IMG/VR virus record: IMGVR_UViG_3300048834_000930
Span: 1 to 56,648 of that record
Source of the DNA: a virus
DNA: 56,648 nucleotides
Direction: 5' to 3' (one strand)
The translations under genes and the position numbers were made by a program. The notes below the pieces were generated by a model. The model had not been told where the DNA came from and ran no database searches. It saw only the letters and a program-made list of their open reading frames with translations. Below are positions 23,524-30,795 of this stretch, one piece after another (positions within the stretch are counted from its first letter, which is position 1; every line of letters begins with the position of its first letter).

Positions 23524-23595
23524 GCCAAGCAAATAGACCGTAGATCGACCGGATTCCTACGCTTGCGCGTGAAAGGGCCGGCTAAGGCATTGGTT

Positions 23596-24474
23596 ATGAG
23601 CGCTATCGCAACTACATCCACACCGCCATCGATCCTCAGCCTCTCCGCCGACACGCTCGGCGAGATTGCAAAGCTCAATACGTCGCTTGCCGAGTTCGCC
23701 ACGACGGAGATCACGGACTCGAACTTCGCCGCCGCAAATGCGGCCGTCGCAAAGTCTGCCAAAATCAAAAAGGCGATCGAGGCTGAAGCGAAGGAGCGCA
23801 AGCGCAAGATCGATGCACAAAAAAAGCTCGTTGATGCCGCTGTCGAGTCGGCGCTCGGCGAGCTCACGGCCGCCCTGAAGCCCATCAACCAAAGCCTCGC
23901 GGCCTACGCCGCCCGCAAGGAAGAGGAACGCCAGGCCGCCATCGCGGAAGCTCGCCGCATCGAAGCCGAGGAACGAGCCCGCAAAGCCGAGGAAGCTCGC
24001 ATCGCCGCCGAGGCCCGTGCCGCCCAAGCTCGACGAGAGGCCGAGGCTCGCGCGGAGGCAGTGCGCCAGGCCGAGGAGTTGCGACGCATTGAGTTGGCTC
24101 GCCAAGCCGCGCTCAAGGCCGGTGAGCCGCTGCCGCCCAAGCCGATTGAGGTCGTCACTGCTGCGGCCGCGGAGCCCGATCCATGGGATGTGCCGGAACC
24201 CACGCCGGCAATCGTCCCCGAAGTCGTGTGCGCCGATCTTGGCCGCGTCACGCCGGTCGCGAGGCCGGTCATCCCTGCGGCCGTGAAGACGGCTGTCCGC
24301 ACTCGAACGGTTCAAAAACTCGAAATCTTTGATGAGTCCGCCATCCCGGCAATCGCCTTGAACGGCGCGGTGCTACGCAAGGTCGATAATGCAGCGGTAA
24401 CCGCTGCGCTCAAGGCCGGCATCAATGTGCCAGGTGCGAGACTTGTATCGGAGGAGTTGACCTACAACGCATAG
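23596..24474 (+). CDS. Coiled-coil phage protein of the recombination operon
   Basis: 292 residues from ATG 23596. A long Ala/Glu/Arg coiled coil (about residues 40-170: KIKKAIEAEAKERKRKIDAQ, then ERARKAEEARIAAEARAAQ) follows a short N-terminus. The end, VQKLEIFDESAIPAIALNGAVLRKVDNAAV and AALKAGINVPGARLV, is the compact C-terminal domain ('v.d...iP..yl...d...I..al..G..ipG') of phage proteins that sit beside exonuclease/SSAP pairs. The middle is Pro-rich (PLPPKPIEVV; DVPEPTPAIV). It probably supports recombination; the biochemical role is unknown. Confidence 0.65.
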   Translation: MSAIATTSTPPSILSLSADTLGEIAKLNTSLAEFATTEITDSNFAAANAAVAKSAKIKKAIEAEAKERKRKIDAQKKLVDAAVESALGELTAALKPINQSLAAYAARKEEERQAAIAEARRIEAEERARKAEEARIAAEARAAQARREAEARAEAVRQAEELRRIELARQAALKAGEPLPPKPIEVVTAAAAEPDPWDVPEPTPAIVPEVVCADLGRVTPVARPVIPAAVKTAVRTRTVQKLEIFDESAIPAIALNGAVLRKVDNAAVTAALKAGINVPGARLVSEELTYNA

Positions 24475-24486
24475 CACCGCTCGCCC

Positions 24487-24540
24487 GAGCTCGCCCGCAC
24501 CGTGTCGCATTTGCGATGATCGGGCGGGCTCAAGGCGTTG
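24487..24540 (+). repeat. Hairpin leader, copy 3
   Basis: GAGC-tc-GCCCGC-a-CCG pairs with CGG-GCGGGC-TC, enclosing an inner hairpin TCGCA-TT-TGCGA, then CAAGGCGTTG. It matches copies 1 and 2 in stem and tail and again lies directly before a gene, here the YqaJ exonuclease, 22 kb away from the others. Confidence 0.7.
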
Positions 24541-24555
24541 AGGAAAAGGAAAAGA

Positions 24556-25500
24556 ATGCTAACTGAAGCGCAAAAAATTGTCCGTCTCGGACGCATGACT
24601 TCATCAGTTGTCTCGGGTGCGCTCGGCGTAAACCCTCACATGACACCGATCGCAGCATGGGAATCGATCCGCGGCGAGTCACTTTTTGAGGGCAACAAGG
24701 CCACTGAGCGGGGCAATCTGCTCGAAGAGCCGATCTTGCAATACCCGTGCGAGGCAATGGGCCTTGTTCGCGGCCCGGTCAACTTCGTTTCGATCGAAGA
24801 TTGGGCCGGCGATTCAACCGATGCCACCTATTACCAAGATGGCAAACTCATCGCCATTGGCGAAGGCAAGTCCGTCGCGCAGGGAGCTGAGAAAGGCTGG
24901 GGCGAACCCGGCACCGATCAGGTTCCGCCGCACGTTGCCATTCAATGCCACTGGCACTTGATCCACTGGCCCGAGGCTGAGCGGTGTTTGGTCCCTGTGC
25001 TATTCGGCGGCTACGATTTTCGATTCGAAATCTACATCGTCGAGCGTGACTCGGAGATCGAAGAGCATCTTTGGGCGCAAGCGAAGGCGTGGCACGAAGA
25101 ATACGTGATCGGCAACGTGCGACCTCCAGTCAATGGCGGCGACATGGCATGGCTCAAGGCGCGGCATCCATGCAACTTCCGCGACGAGCTTGAGTTTAGC
25201 CCCACGCTGGATGAGCTATGCTTTCAAGCCTTGGAGGCGACCGAGAATCGCAAGGCGTATGAGCTGATTGAAGAGTCGGCCAAAGCTCGGGTCATGGACT
25301 GGCTCGGAGACTACGGCACGCATCGCGGCGCACTGACGCAAGTAACGTGGCGCAACAACAAAGACTCGCTCAAGACAGACTGGGAGGCTGTTGCAATGGC
25401 CTTGGGGGCAACGCCCGAGCTGATTGCCGCCCACTCGGAAATGAAGCAAGGCACTCGCGTCTTGAAAATTTCGCAAGCAAAATTGAAAGGTAAAAAATGA
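24556..25500 (+). CDS. YqaJ-type viral recombinase (exonuclease)
   Basis: 314 residues from ATG 24556, with GAGGAAAAGGAAAAG upstream; a TTG at 24538 would add six basic residues. It has the PD-(D/E)xK plan of the lambda-Exo/YqaJ family: RLGRMTSSVVSGALGVNPH near the start, ERGNLLEEPI (Glu of motif I), Asp in GDSTDATYYQDGKLI and AIGEGKSV (ExK). VPPHVAIQCHWHL is the conserved 'p.y..Q.q..l' helix. It degrades one DNA strand to produce 3' tails for annealing. It is coupled to the next gene by an ATGA overlap. Confidence 0.85.
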   Translation: MLTEAQKIVRLGRMTSSVVSGALGVNPHMTPIAAWESIRGESLFEGNKATERGNLLEEPILQYPCEAMGLVRGPVNFVSIEDWAGDSTDATYYQDGKLIAIGEGKSVAQGAEKGWGEPGTDQVPPHVAIQCHWHLIHWPEAERCLVPVLFGGYDFRFEIYIVERDSEIEEHLWAQAKAWHEEYVIGNVRPPVNGGDMAWLKARHPCNFRDELEFSPTLDELCFQALEATENRKAYELIEESAKARVMDWLGDYGTHRGALTQVTWRNNKDSLKTDWEAVAMALGATPELIAAHSEMKQGTRVLKISQAKLKGKK

Positions 25501-26843
25501 TTAAAGGGTTCACACCGCAACTTGCCGAGGGTGGCAAGATCAAAATCGGCGGGCTCGGAGAGGCTCGCAAAAGCAAGAATGGCAACGAATTTCGAATGCC
25601 GGTAAAGCACGACCATTTTCTCGTGACCGAGACCGAGCGCGATCCGGCGACGAGCAACTTTCGCGTGCGCGAGAGCGTGATGGAGCAACTGAAAAAAGAC
25701 GATGATGGGCAGGTTCGCGAGATTCCAATTTTCGTTCACTCGGATGAAATCGAAGAGGTGTTTCCGACTGCATACGCGCTTTACTCCGGTCGGAGAATGC
25801 AGTGCCGTGGCGATGGAGAAGAGGCGATGCGCAAGAATGATGCCGGCGTGGCGGTGAAGGTCGCTTGCCCATGCGATCGCCTTGTGAAGCGGGAATGTAA
25901 GCCGCACGGCACGTTGCATTGCTCGATACGCGTGCCTGGCCAGGGACTTGCCGGCGCGGTCTACAAAGTGCGCACGACGTCCGAGATTACGATTCGTCGC
26001 ATCATCGGTTCGCTGATTCAGATTCGGCAGACGGTTGGAGTTTTGCGCGGGCTGCCGCTCGTGCTTTGTCTGAAGCCTGTCGACGTCAATCCTGGCGGCG
26101 TCGCGTCGAAGGTCTACGTGCTTCATATCGAGCTCCGCGAAGAGAATCTGATTGAAGTTCAGCGCCAAGCGATCGAGTCGGCGAAGATGCGCGCGAGCGT
26201 GATGCGAGCGTACGACATTGACTACAAGCAGCTGATTCAGGGGCCTGGACTTGATGAGGATGACGATGAACAGGACCACCTCAACCAAGAGTATTCCCCG
26301 GAAACGGTGAATCCGGGCGAGGTGTCCGTTGTCACTGTCGAGTCGCTCACGCAAAAGGTGCGAGAGGCTGGCAGTGCTGGCGCGCAGAGCGTTCGAGAAA
26401 AGCTTGGCATGGGCAATGCTGCGCCGCCGAAGCAGCTTGAGCAGCCGAAGCCGGTCGCATCGAACCAGGTCGCCGCGTTGCCTGTCAGTGATCGCGTCAA
26501 ATCAGCATTCGCATGGCTCGGCGCGAAGGGGCTGAAAGAGAAAGTCGTGCTCGGCAACATTGGGCGCGAATCTCTTGCCGATGTCACCGACGACGATTTT
26601 GCAATCCTTCGCATCGCCGTCAAGGCGATCCAAGGTGGGGGCAAGCCGGAGCTCGCGCTCATCTCGGCATGTTGGGCGTCGAGGGGTGTGCGAGACGATG
26701 AGCTTGCGCAGATCCTCGGCCGAATAACGATCGACGAGATCGACGATCACGATCGAGAGGCTCTCATTCGGGCGGCGAAGTACGATGACCCGAAGAGATT
26801 TCTGCTTGGTGTTGTTGGAGCTGAAGAGAAAGAGGCAGGATAA
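25497..26843 (+). CDS. Gp3/recombination directionality factor-like protein
   Basis: A 448-residue protein. The N-terminal ~260 residues resemble the Gp3-like (phiC31 RDF-related) family: GGKIKIGGLGEARKSKNGNEFRMPVKHDHF in outline, REIPIFVHSDEIEEVFPTAYALYSG, then CRGDGEEAMRK and CPCDRLVKRECKPHGTL (Cys cluster). The C-terminal third is acidic then helical (SRGVRDDELAQILGRITIDEI). It occupies the place between exonuclease and SSB where a single-strand annealing protein (RecT, Erf, Bet) normally sits, and no other annealing protein is present. It may anneal DNA rather than steer an integrase. The phage has a tyrosine integrase, so a serine-integrase RDF role makes little sense. Confidence 0.6.
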   Translation: MIKGFTPQLAEGGKIKIGGLGEARKSKNGNEFRMPVKHDHFLVTETERDPATSNFRVRESVMEQLKKDDDGQVREIPIFVHSDEIEEVFPTAYALYSGRRMQCRGDGEEAMRKNDAGVAVKVACPCDRLVKRECKPHGTLHCSIRVPGQGLAGAVYKVRTTSEITIRRIIGSLIQIRQTVGVLRGLPLVLCLKPVDVNPGGVASKVYVLHIELREENLIEVQRQAIESAKMRASVMRAYDIDYKQLIQGPGLDEDDDEQDHLNQEYSPETVNPGEVSVVTVESLTQKVREAGSAGAQSVREKLGMGNAAPPKQLEQPKPVASNQVAALPVSDRVKSAFAWLGAKGLKEKVVLGNIGRESLADVTDDDFAILRIAVKAIQGGGKPELALISACWASRGVRDDELAQILGRITIDEIDDHDREALIRAAKYDDPKRFLLGVVGAEEKEAG

Positions 26844-27271
26844 TGGCCGGAATCAATAAAGTCATCATCATCGGGCGATTGGGGCGAGACCCAGAAATTC
26901 GCTACACCCAAGGCGGGCAACCTGTCTGCAATCTCAACGTCGCAACCTCGCGGCAGTGGCTCAACAAGCAGACCAATCAAAAAGAGGAAGAGACCGAATG
27001 GCACCGTGTGGTGGTGTGGGGCAAGACGGCCGAGCACTGCAATAACTACTTAGCCAAAGGTCGCGAGGTCTACGTGGAAGGCCGCCTTAAAACATCGTCG
27101 TACGACAAGGATGGGCAGAAGCACTATTCAACCGACATCGTTGCTGAAGTCGTGCAATTCCTCGGTGGCGTCGGTGATGGAAAGGGAGCAAAGCGCGACG
27201 ACGAAACGCGTGACAGTCGCGACCCGCAGGAGAATTATTCGGCGCGGGATGACGATGACATTCCTTTTTGA
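26843..27271 (+). CDS. ssb: Single-stranded DNA-binding protein
   Basis: A 142-residue OB-fold SSB: MAGINKVIIIGRLGRDPEIRY, ATSRQWLNK, EWHRVVVWGKTAEHCNNYL, KGREVYVEGRLKTSSYDKDG, IVAEVVQFLGG. A short linker leads to an acidic tip DDDDIPF like the bacterial DDDIPF tail that recruits replication and repair proteins. It protects single strands during replication and in the exonuclease-driven pathway. It follows the RDF-like gene with a 1-nt overlap and ends 10 nt before a GC-rich hairpin (GCCCGC-CAC-GCGGGC, 27282-27296). Confidence 0.95.
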   Translation: MAGINKVIIIGRLGRDPEIRYTQGGQPVCNLNVATSRQWLNKQTNQKEEETEWHRVVVWGKTAEHCNNYLAKGREVYVEGRLKTSSYDKDGQKHYSTDIVAEVVQFLGGVGDGKGAKRDDETRDSRDPQENYSARDDDDIPF

Positions 27272-27301
27272 TGTATACTGAGCCCGCCACGCGGGCCCAA
27301 C

Positions 27302-27391
27302 GCAAAGGATGCACGGTAGGCGGTAGCCGGTGAGTTGTTGATTTATGCGTTTCAGTCAACTCAGATCGTTGGTTCGACTCCAACCCTTTGC
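27302..27391 (+). tRNA. tRNA-like gene, enlarged (amino acid not assigned)
   Basis: Acceptor GCAAAGG (27302-27308) pairs perfectly with CCTTTGC (27385-27391), then A. The T arm is canonical: GTTGG-TTCGACT-CCAAC (27368-27384). A D-like arm CGG-TAGGCGGTAG-CCG carries the GCGGTA usual in D loops. The anticodon helix GTTGA/TCAAC closes a 14-nt loop instead of 7 (or TGAGTTG/CAACTCA closes 19 nt), so I cannot assign an anticodon. Length 90 nt. It is either a degenerate tRNA, one with loop insertions, or a tRNA mimic. Confidence 0.45.
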
Positions 27392-27594
27392 ACTTTCACA
27401 ATTCGAAACCCTGTTTGTGGGCAGGCGCGGGCGGACGTGGCGAACGATGTCCGGGTTCGAGAGGACTACGAGCGGGGCGAAACGAGCGTCCGTGCATTTT
27501 TTCGGGAGCAGAATAACCGGGTGGGGCATCCCATTGGCGAAAGTGGCCCCTGCGAACTGAGTCGAAATGGAGGATTTATGTAACCGCTAAATAC

Positions 27595-27666
27595 GTGACG
27601 CCTTGCCCCCGATACGGGCACCTGCGACGAAAGGTTCATCCGGGTTCGATTCCCGGCGTCGCACCA
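27595..27666 (+). tRNA. tRNA-like gene with encoded CCA, miniature arms
   Basis: A 72-nt cloverleaf can be drawn: acceptor GTGACG with CGTCGC (one G-T pair) and ACCA 3' end; arm TGCCC-CCGATAC-GGGCA; arm ACCT-GCGACGAA-AGGT; canonical T arm CCGGG-TTCGATT-CCCGG. Alternatively TGCGACG (27623-27629) pairs 7 of 7 with CGTCGCA, giving a 44-nt acceptor/T-arm minihelix. The 17-nt arm with a CCGATAC loop would read GAT (Ile) but lacks U33. No normal tRNA fold satisfies all arms. Confidence 0.4.
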
Positions 27667-27809
27667 TCGGCCGTAAACGAAAAGGGACGGTCAATGCAGG
27701 AGGAACGCCGCGAGTTCCTGGGCCTAGGCGAGGCCAAAAGCAGATAGCGGATGTGAAGCGCAAACAGCCCCGTCGGTCGGATAGCCGGCGGGGCACCTAG
27801 AGGAGAATT
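27667..27809 (+). ncRNA. Structured RNA or 5' leader with three consecutive hairpins
   Basis: Hairpins AGGAAC/GTTCCT (27701-27719), GGCCT/AGGCC (27721-27735) and the strong GCCCCG-t-CGG/CCG-g-CGGGGC (27767-27794), the last just before the Shine-Dalgarno AGGAG at 27801. Together with the tRNA-like elements and a GGGGC/GCCCC hairpin (27523-27550), the whole 27272-27809 interval appears to code RNA only. No poly-T follows the last hairpin, so transcription may run into the gene at 27810. Confidence 0.4.
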
Positions 27810-28112
27810 ATGAAAAACGATGAACTGCTCTCTGAGCTTATTGCGTTGCAAAAAACCATGCGCATGGAACAGTCGCCAGTTGTATCTGTCATTCTTAATC
27901 ATGATACGACGATGCAGATTGAGGGTCGCAAATATGTTTACTTACACCGGCAAGGCGAACATTTTTGCATTGGCACTATCATATCACCGGTGATTGGCGA
28001 GCTAAAAGCCTTTATTGGAAAGGCGATCGAAGATGAGATCGCTAAACTCCGAAAGCAAGCCGGAGATGACATCAGGACATTCGCCCTCATTTCCTCGGGG
28101 GTGACGCCATGA
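27810..28112 (+). CDS. Hypothetical protein
   Basis: A 100-residue protein (MKNDELLSELIALQKTMRME) with AGGAG 5 nt upstream. A helical start is followed by a strand pair (VSVILNHDTTMQIEGRKYVYL) and a charged helical end. No recognised family. It opens the long run of small overlapping early genes after the RNA locus; its stop overlaps the next ATG. Confidence 0.55.
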   Translation: MKNDELLSELIALQKTMRMEQSPVVSVILNHDTTMQIEGRKYVYLHRQGEHFCIGTIISPVIGELKAFIGKAIEDEIAKLRKQAGDDIRTFALISSGVTP

Positions 28113-28459
28113 AACTTGAATGGAAATCATCAACGACGGCCGTCGACGGCGTCAGTATGCCTTACCACTACCTCAATACGCCGACCGGTGTCGTGCTTGC
28201 GGGTGTCAAGCATGCCAGCCACGTCAAGATCGACGGATGCAACCTCACCGACGAAGGCGAGTTTGTGCCGGCCCAGGGGTTTGGGAGCTATGTCACCATC
28301 GGCCGCGAAACCGCGATAATCATTCTCAACAACATGATGTGCGTAAGAGGCAACGATCTATTGTCCGAGGATTTTGAGGCCGCGCTAGCTGATCTTGGCT
28401 GGCAGCTAGGGGAAGAGGTGACAGCACCCAATGGCCAGCAAGGTGACGTACAAGGGTGA
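28109..28459 (+). CDS. Hypothetical protein
   Basis: A 116-residue beta-rich protein (MKLEWKSSTTAVDGVSMPYHYL; VVLAGVKHASHVKIDGCNLTDEG). No motif. Coupled to the gene before by an ATGA overlap, and overlapping the next gene by 29 nt. Confidence 0.5.
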   Translation: MKLEWKSSTTAVDGVSMPYHYLNTPTGVVLAGVKHASHVKIDGCNLTDEGEFVPAQGFGSYVTIGRETAIIILNNMMCVRGNDLLSEDFEAALADLGWQLGEEVTAPNGQQGDVQG

Positions 28460-28928
28460 ACAATGGCTCGTGATTGAGCACCTGCACGAGTATCAGTGCA
28501 TGGCGCTCAAACACAACGAGCGCGACGAATTTCTTTTGGGAATCAAGGAAAGTGAAGTTGAAATGACCCACGAACTAACCTATGAGCAAGCCGAGTTCCT
28601 CCGCGCGGTTGCTAAGTTTCACATTGAGGCGACGTGTCTAGATGCGTCTGATTGGCGACCGCTGCTTGACGCTGGCCTAATCTGCGACCCAAGCGATTGG
28701 CCGGACTTGCACTTCGCTTTGACCGACGCCGGCCGCGAAGCCCTCATCGAGTGCAATCGCAAGTTCGTCACGGCCCCACGCGACGACATCGACTACGTGA
28801 TGAGATGCCTGAAAACCCGCATCGATATATTGGAGAAGCGATTAGTGGAACACCCTATTGAGCTGGCCGTTGTCGATGACATTCGCGATACGCTCAATGC
28901 TCTCATGAGAGTATTGGAGGCTAAATGA
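28431..28928 (+). CDS. Hypothetical protein, winged-helix-like, possibly two starts
   Basis: A 165-residue protein. Residues 45-115, from an internal ATG at 28563 (MTHELTYEQAEFLRAVAKFH), match the plan of the proteins at 32559 and 31838: 'ELTxxQaxxLRA...', a middle 'LL(D/V)xGL', then 'W..lh.aLTxAGrEAL'. This looks like a small winged helix. The N-terminal 44 residues are a separate strand-rich piece (VTYKGEQWLVIEHLHEYQCM). The C-terminus is a coiled coil. DNA binding is inferred only. Confidence 0.5.
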   Translation: MASKVTYKGEQWLVIEHLHEYQCMALKHNERDEFLLGIKESEVEMTHELTYEQAEFLRAVAKFHIEATCLDASDWRPLLDAGLICDPSDWPDLHFALTDAGREALIECNRKFVTAPRDDIDYVMRCLKTRIDILEKRLVEHPIELAVVDDIRDTLNALMRVLEAK

Positions 28929-29107
28929 CCAAAGAAGAATACATCAAGCGATTCGTCGCTCGCATGTGCGAGGCCGCTGCACTCTATCCCGACGATGAGA
29001 CCGCACTTGCCGAAGCGGAAACGTTTTGGGATGAGTACGCATGCAAAGATGACAATCCAGACCCAGAGAGCGACGCCGATGAGGCGATGTTGTTTTGGAG
29101 TGAGTGA
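28925..29107 (+). CDS. Hypothetical acidic small protein
   Basis: 60 residues, MTKEEYIKRFVARMCEAAAL, with an acidic end (ACKDDNPDPESDADEAMLFW). ATGA overlaps on both sides. No family; an acidic mimic-type protein is possible but unsupported. Confidence 0.5.
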   Translation: MTKEEYIKRFVARMCEAAALYPDDETALAEAETFWDEYACKDDNPDPESDADEAMLFWSE

Positions 29108-29607
29108 AAATGGACAACAAACAAACCGTACTCGTCAGCGCCGTAGTCCACGCAAAGGCTGAATACAATTTTCACTTCGAGTTTGACGGCGACACGTCAG
29201 ATGAGGATGCGATGAAAGATGCGGCATGGTCTGCGCTCAACTCGGAGGCGATGATTGGACCTTTGGAGTGCTTGAGTCATGAGTTCGTAGATGAGGAGCA
29301 GTACAACACGGCGATGACTCTCGAAGTTGTCGACGGCTCGCCCGACGATTATCGGCCAGCGCCTAAAACACCATCCAAAGCCAAGCTCTGGCGGCGCGTG
29401 GCGAGGTTGGCTGGCGAGGTCATCATGAGAAATGATCCGGCCCTTTGCACGTACGGCCCGTCAATGAATGTGCTAAGTGGAGCCAGCGCTGTTAGAGAGT
29501 TGATTCGAGTTGTCCATGAATTTGAAGCGCAGGGGCTCGCCACGACCAGAAAAAAGCTTCTGAGCAGACTTGAAGCAGCACTCAAGGAATGGGAGGCAGC
29601 GCAATGA
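29104..29607 (+). CDS. Hypothetical protein
   Basis: 167 residues. The N-terminal half is strand-rich (TVLVSAVVHAKAEYNFHFEF), a linker is rich in Pro (SPDDYRPAPKTPSKAK), and the C-terminal half is helical (LWRRVARLAGEVIMRND; AVRELIRVVHEFEAQG). No family recognised. Coupled to both neighbours by overlaps. Confidence 0.5.
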   Translation: MKMDNKQTVLVSAVVHAKAEYNFHFEFDGDTSDEDAMKDAAWSALNSEAMIGPLECLSHEFVDEEQYNTAMTLEVVDGSPDDYRPAPKTPSKAKLWRRVARLAGEVIMRNDPALCTYGPSMNVLSGASAVRELIRVVHEFEAQGLATTRKKLLSRLEAALKEWEAAQ

Positions 29608-29675
29608 CCCCCAAAATCAACCTCACACTCCAAGTCGACGCCCCGGCGCCGGCGGTTGAGGAGATTTGCAGATGA
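29604..29675 (+). CDS. 23-codon leader ORF
   Basis: ATG 29604 overlaps the previous stop (ATGA) and the frame (MTPKINLTLQVDAPAPAVEE...) runs to a TGA at 29673-29675 that overlaps the next ATG at 29672. It carries ribosomes across what would otherwise be a 64-nt gap and delivers them at the repeated initiation region, so it may serve coupling more than a peptide function. Confidence 0.4.
   Translation: MTPKINLTLQVDAPAPAVEEICR
29656..29675 (+). repeat. 20-bp translation-initiation repeat, copy 1
   Basis: TTGAGGAGATTTGCAGATGA, with GAGGAG as Shine-Dalgarno and ATG at 29672. Identical to 29977-29996. Confidence 0.85.
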
Positions 29676-29980
29676 ACATTGGACCGACAGTTTGGCTATA
29701 CTACCCGTACGCGAATCACCACAAAGATGGCATAAGCGAGGCAAGGGTCGTAAAAGTCGGTAACAAACTCGCGCATCTTTTCGACGGACGAAAGATCGAT
29801 ATCGAAACGCTTGCCATGCGCGACCATTCGTCGATTCAGGTATTCCTCACGCGTGCGGATCTTGATGCGTACCTGCAACACATTGCAGATTTTTCGCGGA
29901 TGCAAAACCGAGTTACAAGGCTTCGCTCTCACGATGTGACGCGTGAGCAAGTTATGAGAATTCTTGAGATTCTGAATTGA
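29672..29980 (+). CDS. Hypothetical protein
   Basis: 102 residues from ATG 29672 (MNIGPTVWLYYPYANHHKDG). A beta-rich first half (EARVVKVGNKLAHLFDGRK, SH3/KOW-like) is followed by a helical second half (LDAYLQHIADFSRMQNRVTR). No clear family. It starts within the first copy of the 20-bp initiation repeat and ends inside the second. Confidence 0.5.
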   Translation: MNIGPTVWLYYPYANHHKDGISEARVVKVGNKLAHLFDGRKIDIETLAMRDHSSIQVFLTRADLDAYLQHIADFSRMQNRVTRLRSHDVTREQVMRILEILN

Positions 29981-29996
29981 GGAGATTTGCAGATGA
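29977..29996 (+). repeat. 20-bp translation-initiation repeat, copy 2
   Basis: Identical to 29656-29675, here giving ATG 29993 for the zinc-ribbon gene. The copy suggests that a ribosome-binding cassette was duplicated together with gene shuffling. Confidence 0.85.
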
Positions 29997-30193
29997 TTTG
30001 CGCGGTATGCAACAACGATGTCGACACGAAAAAAGTGTGTACTTGCAAGGCGCTCGGACCAGGAAGCGAGTGCGTCGCGTGTGAGGTTTGGAAGTGTCGA
30101 AAGTGCCTAAAGGTTTACGGGTGGCTTGAGAGCGGCAAGGAAGACGGCGATGGTGTTTGCGATGCCTGCTGGGCGAAAGATGAGGAGGTTTGA
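29993..30193 (+). CDS. Small zinc-ribbon protein
   Basis: 66 residues, MICAVCNNDVDTKKVCTC..., with four Cys pairs: CAVC, CTC, CVAC/CRKC and CDAC near the C-terminus. Two zinc sites are likely. Proteins like this bind nucleic acid or proteins. No closer assignment. Confidence 0.55.
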   Translation: MICAVCNNDVDTKKVCTCKALGPGSECVACEVWKCRKCLKVYGWLESGKEDGDGVCDACWAKDEEV

Positions 30194-30195
30194 AA

Positions 30196-30795
30196 ATGAC
30201 CAATCCAACCTACGAAACATTCCAGCGCGACGTCGCTGAGCACGAGCTTCGAATCTTGCACGACGACGGCATTTATCGCCACGTTCAGGGACGGCGCAAA
30301 TCTGGGAGCAGCGCCATGCATTTCAATGTCGTCACCTTCCCAGGCTACCTCGCGTACACCGGAGACTGCGGCGCGTTCACATTTTGGCGGACGACTGACA
30401 TGTTCACCTTTTTTCGCACGAAGGATCCATCGCAAATTAATCCACACTATTGGGCGCAGAAACTAGAGGCCACGCGCCGCACTGATGGCTTCAAAGAGTT
30501 CAGCCATGAGTCTCTAACGAGCCACTGTTGGGACTATATGCGGCAGTTTCAAGGGGATTTCGACGCAAAGAAGCGCGGTGAGATTGGCCAGGCGATCATC
30601 GACGAAGTGCTTTGTGCGGATAGTCTTGAGGATGCGCATGAAAGGCTTCGAGATTTTGAGGTCGACGGGGAGCAATTCTTCAGCGACTCATGGGAATGGG
30701 ATTTGACAGATTACACCGCGCGATTCATCTGGTGCTGCTACGCCATTGTTTGGGCGATTGCGCGGTACGATGAGCAGAAAGGACAATCAACATGA
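30196..30795 (+). CDS. Conserved phage/plasmid hypothetical protein
   Basis: 199 residues from ATG 30196 (MTNPTYETFQRDVAEHELRI), Shine-Dalgarno GAGG upstream. I recognise the pattern 'f.rDva.H.l.ilhDDGlYRH', 'F.vvTfPGyLAytGDcGaftF.R..DMF.FF' of a family common in phages and mobile elements, with no established function. The conserved GDxG and DMFxFF blocks suggest an enzyme or a binding fold. The C-terminus is helical with Trp (YAIVWAIARYDEQ). Confidence 0.65.
   Translation: MTNPTYETFQRDVAEHELRILHDDGIYRHVQGRRKSGSSAMHFNVVTFPGYLAYTGDCGAFTFWRTTDMFTFFRTKDPSQINPHYWAQKLEATRRTDGFKEFSHESLTSHCWDYMRQFQGDFDAKKRGEIGQAIIDEVLCADSLEDAHERLRDFEVDGEQFFSDSWEWDLTDYTARFIWCCYAIVWAIARYDEQKGQST

Noticed and set aside
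25311-26354. 347-codon minus-strand open frame
   Set aside because: Antisense to the YqaJ and Gp3-like genes, which are supported by family patterns; no ribosome binding site or domain.
27335-27583. 82-codon ORF in the RNA locus
   Set aside because: It starts inside the first tRNA-like structure, has no ribosome binding site and no protein-like composition.
27302-27666. tmRNA
   Set aside because: The 365-nt length and a CCA-ending T arm were suggestive, but the 5' acceptor strand does not pair with the 3' end and there is no tag-peptide frame or conserved 5' tmRNA motif.
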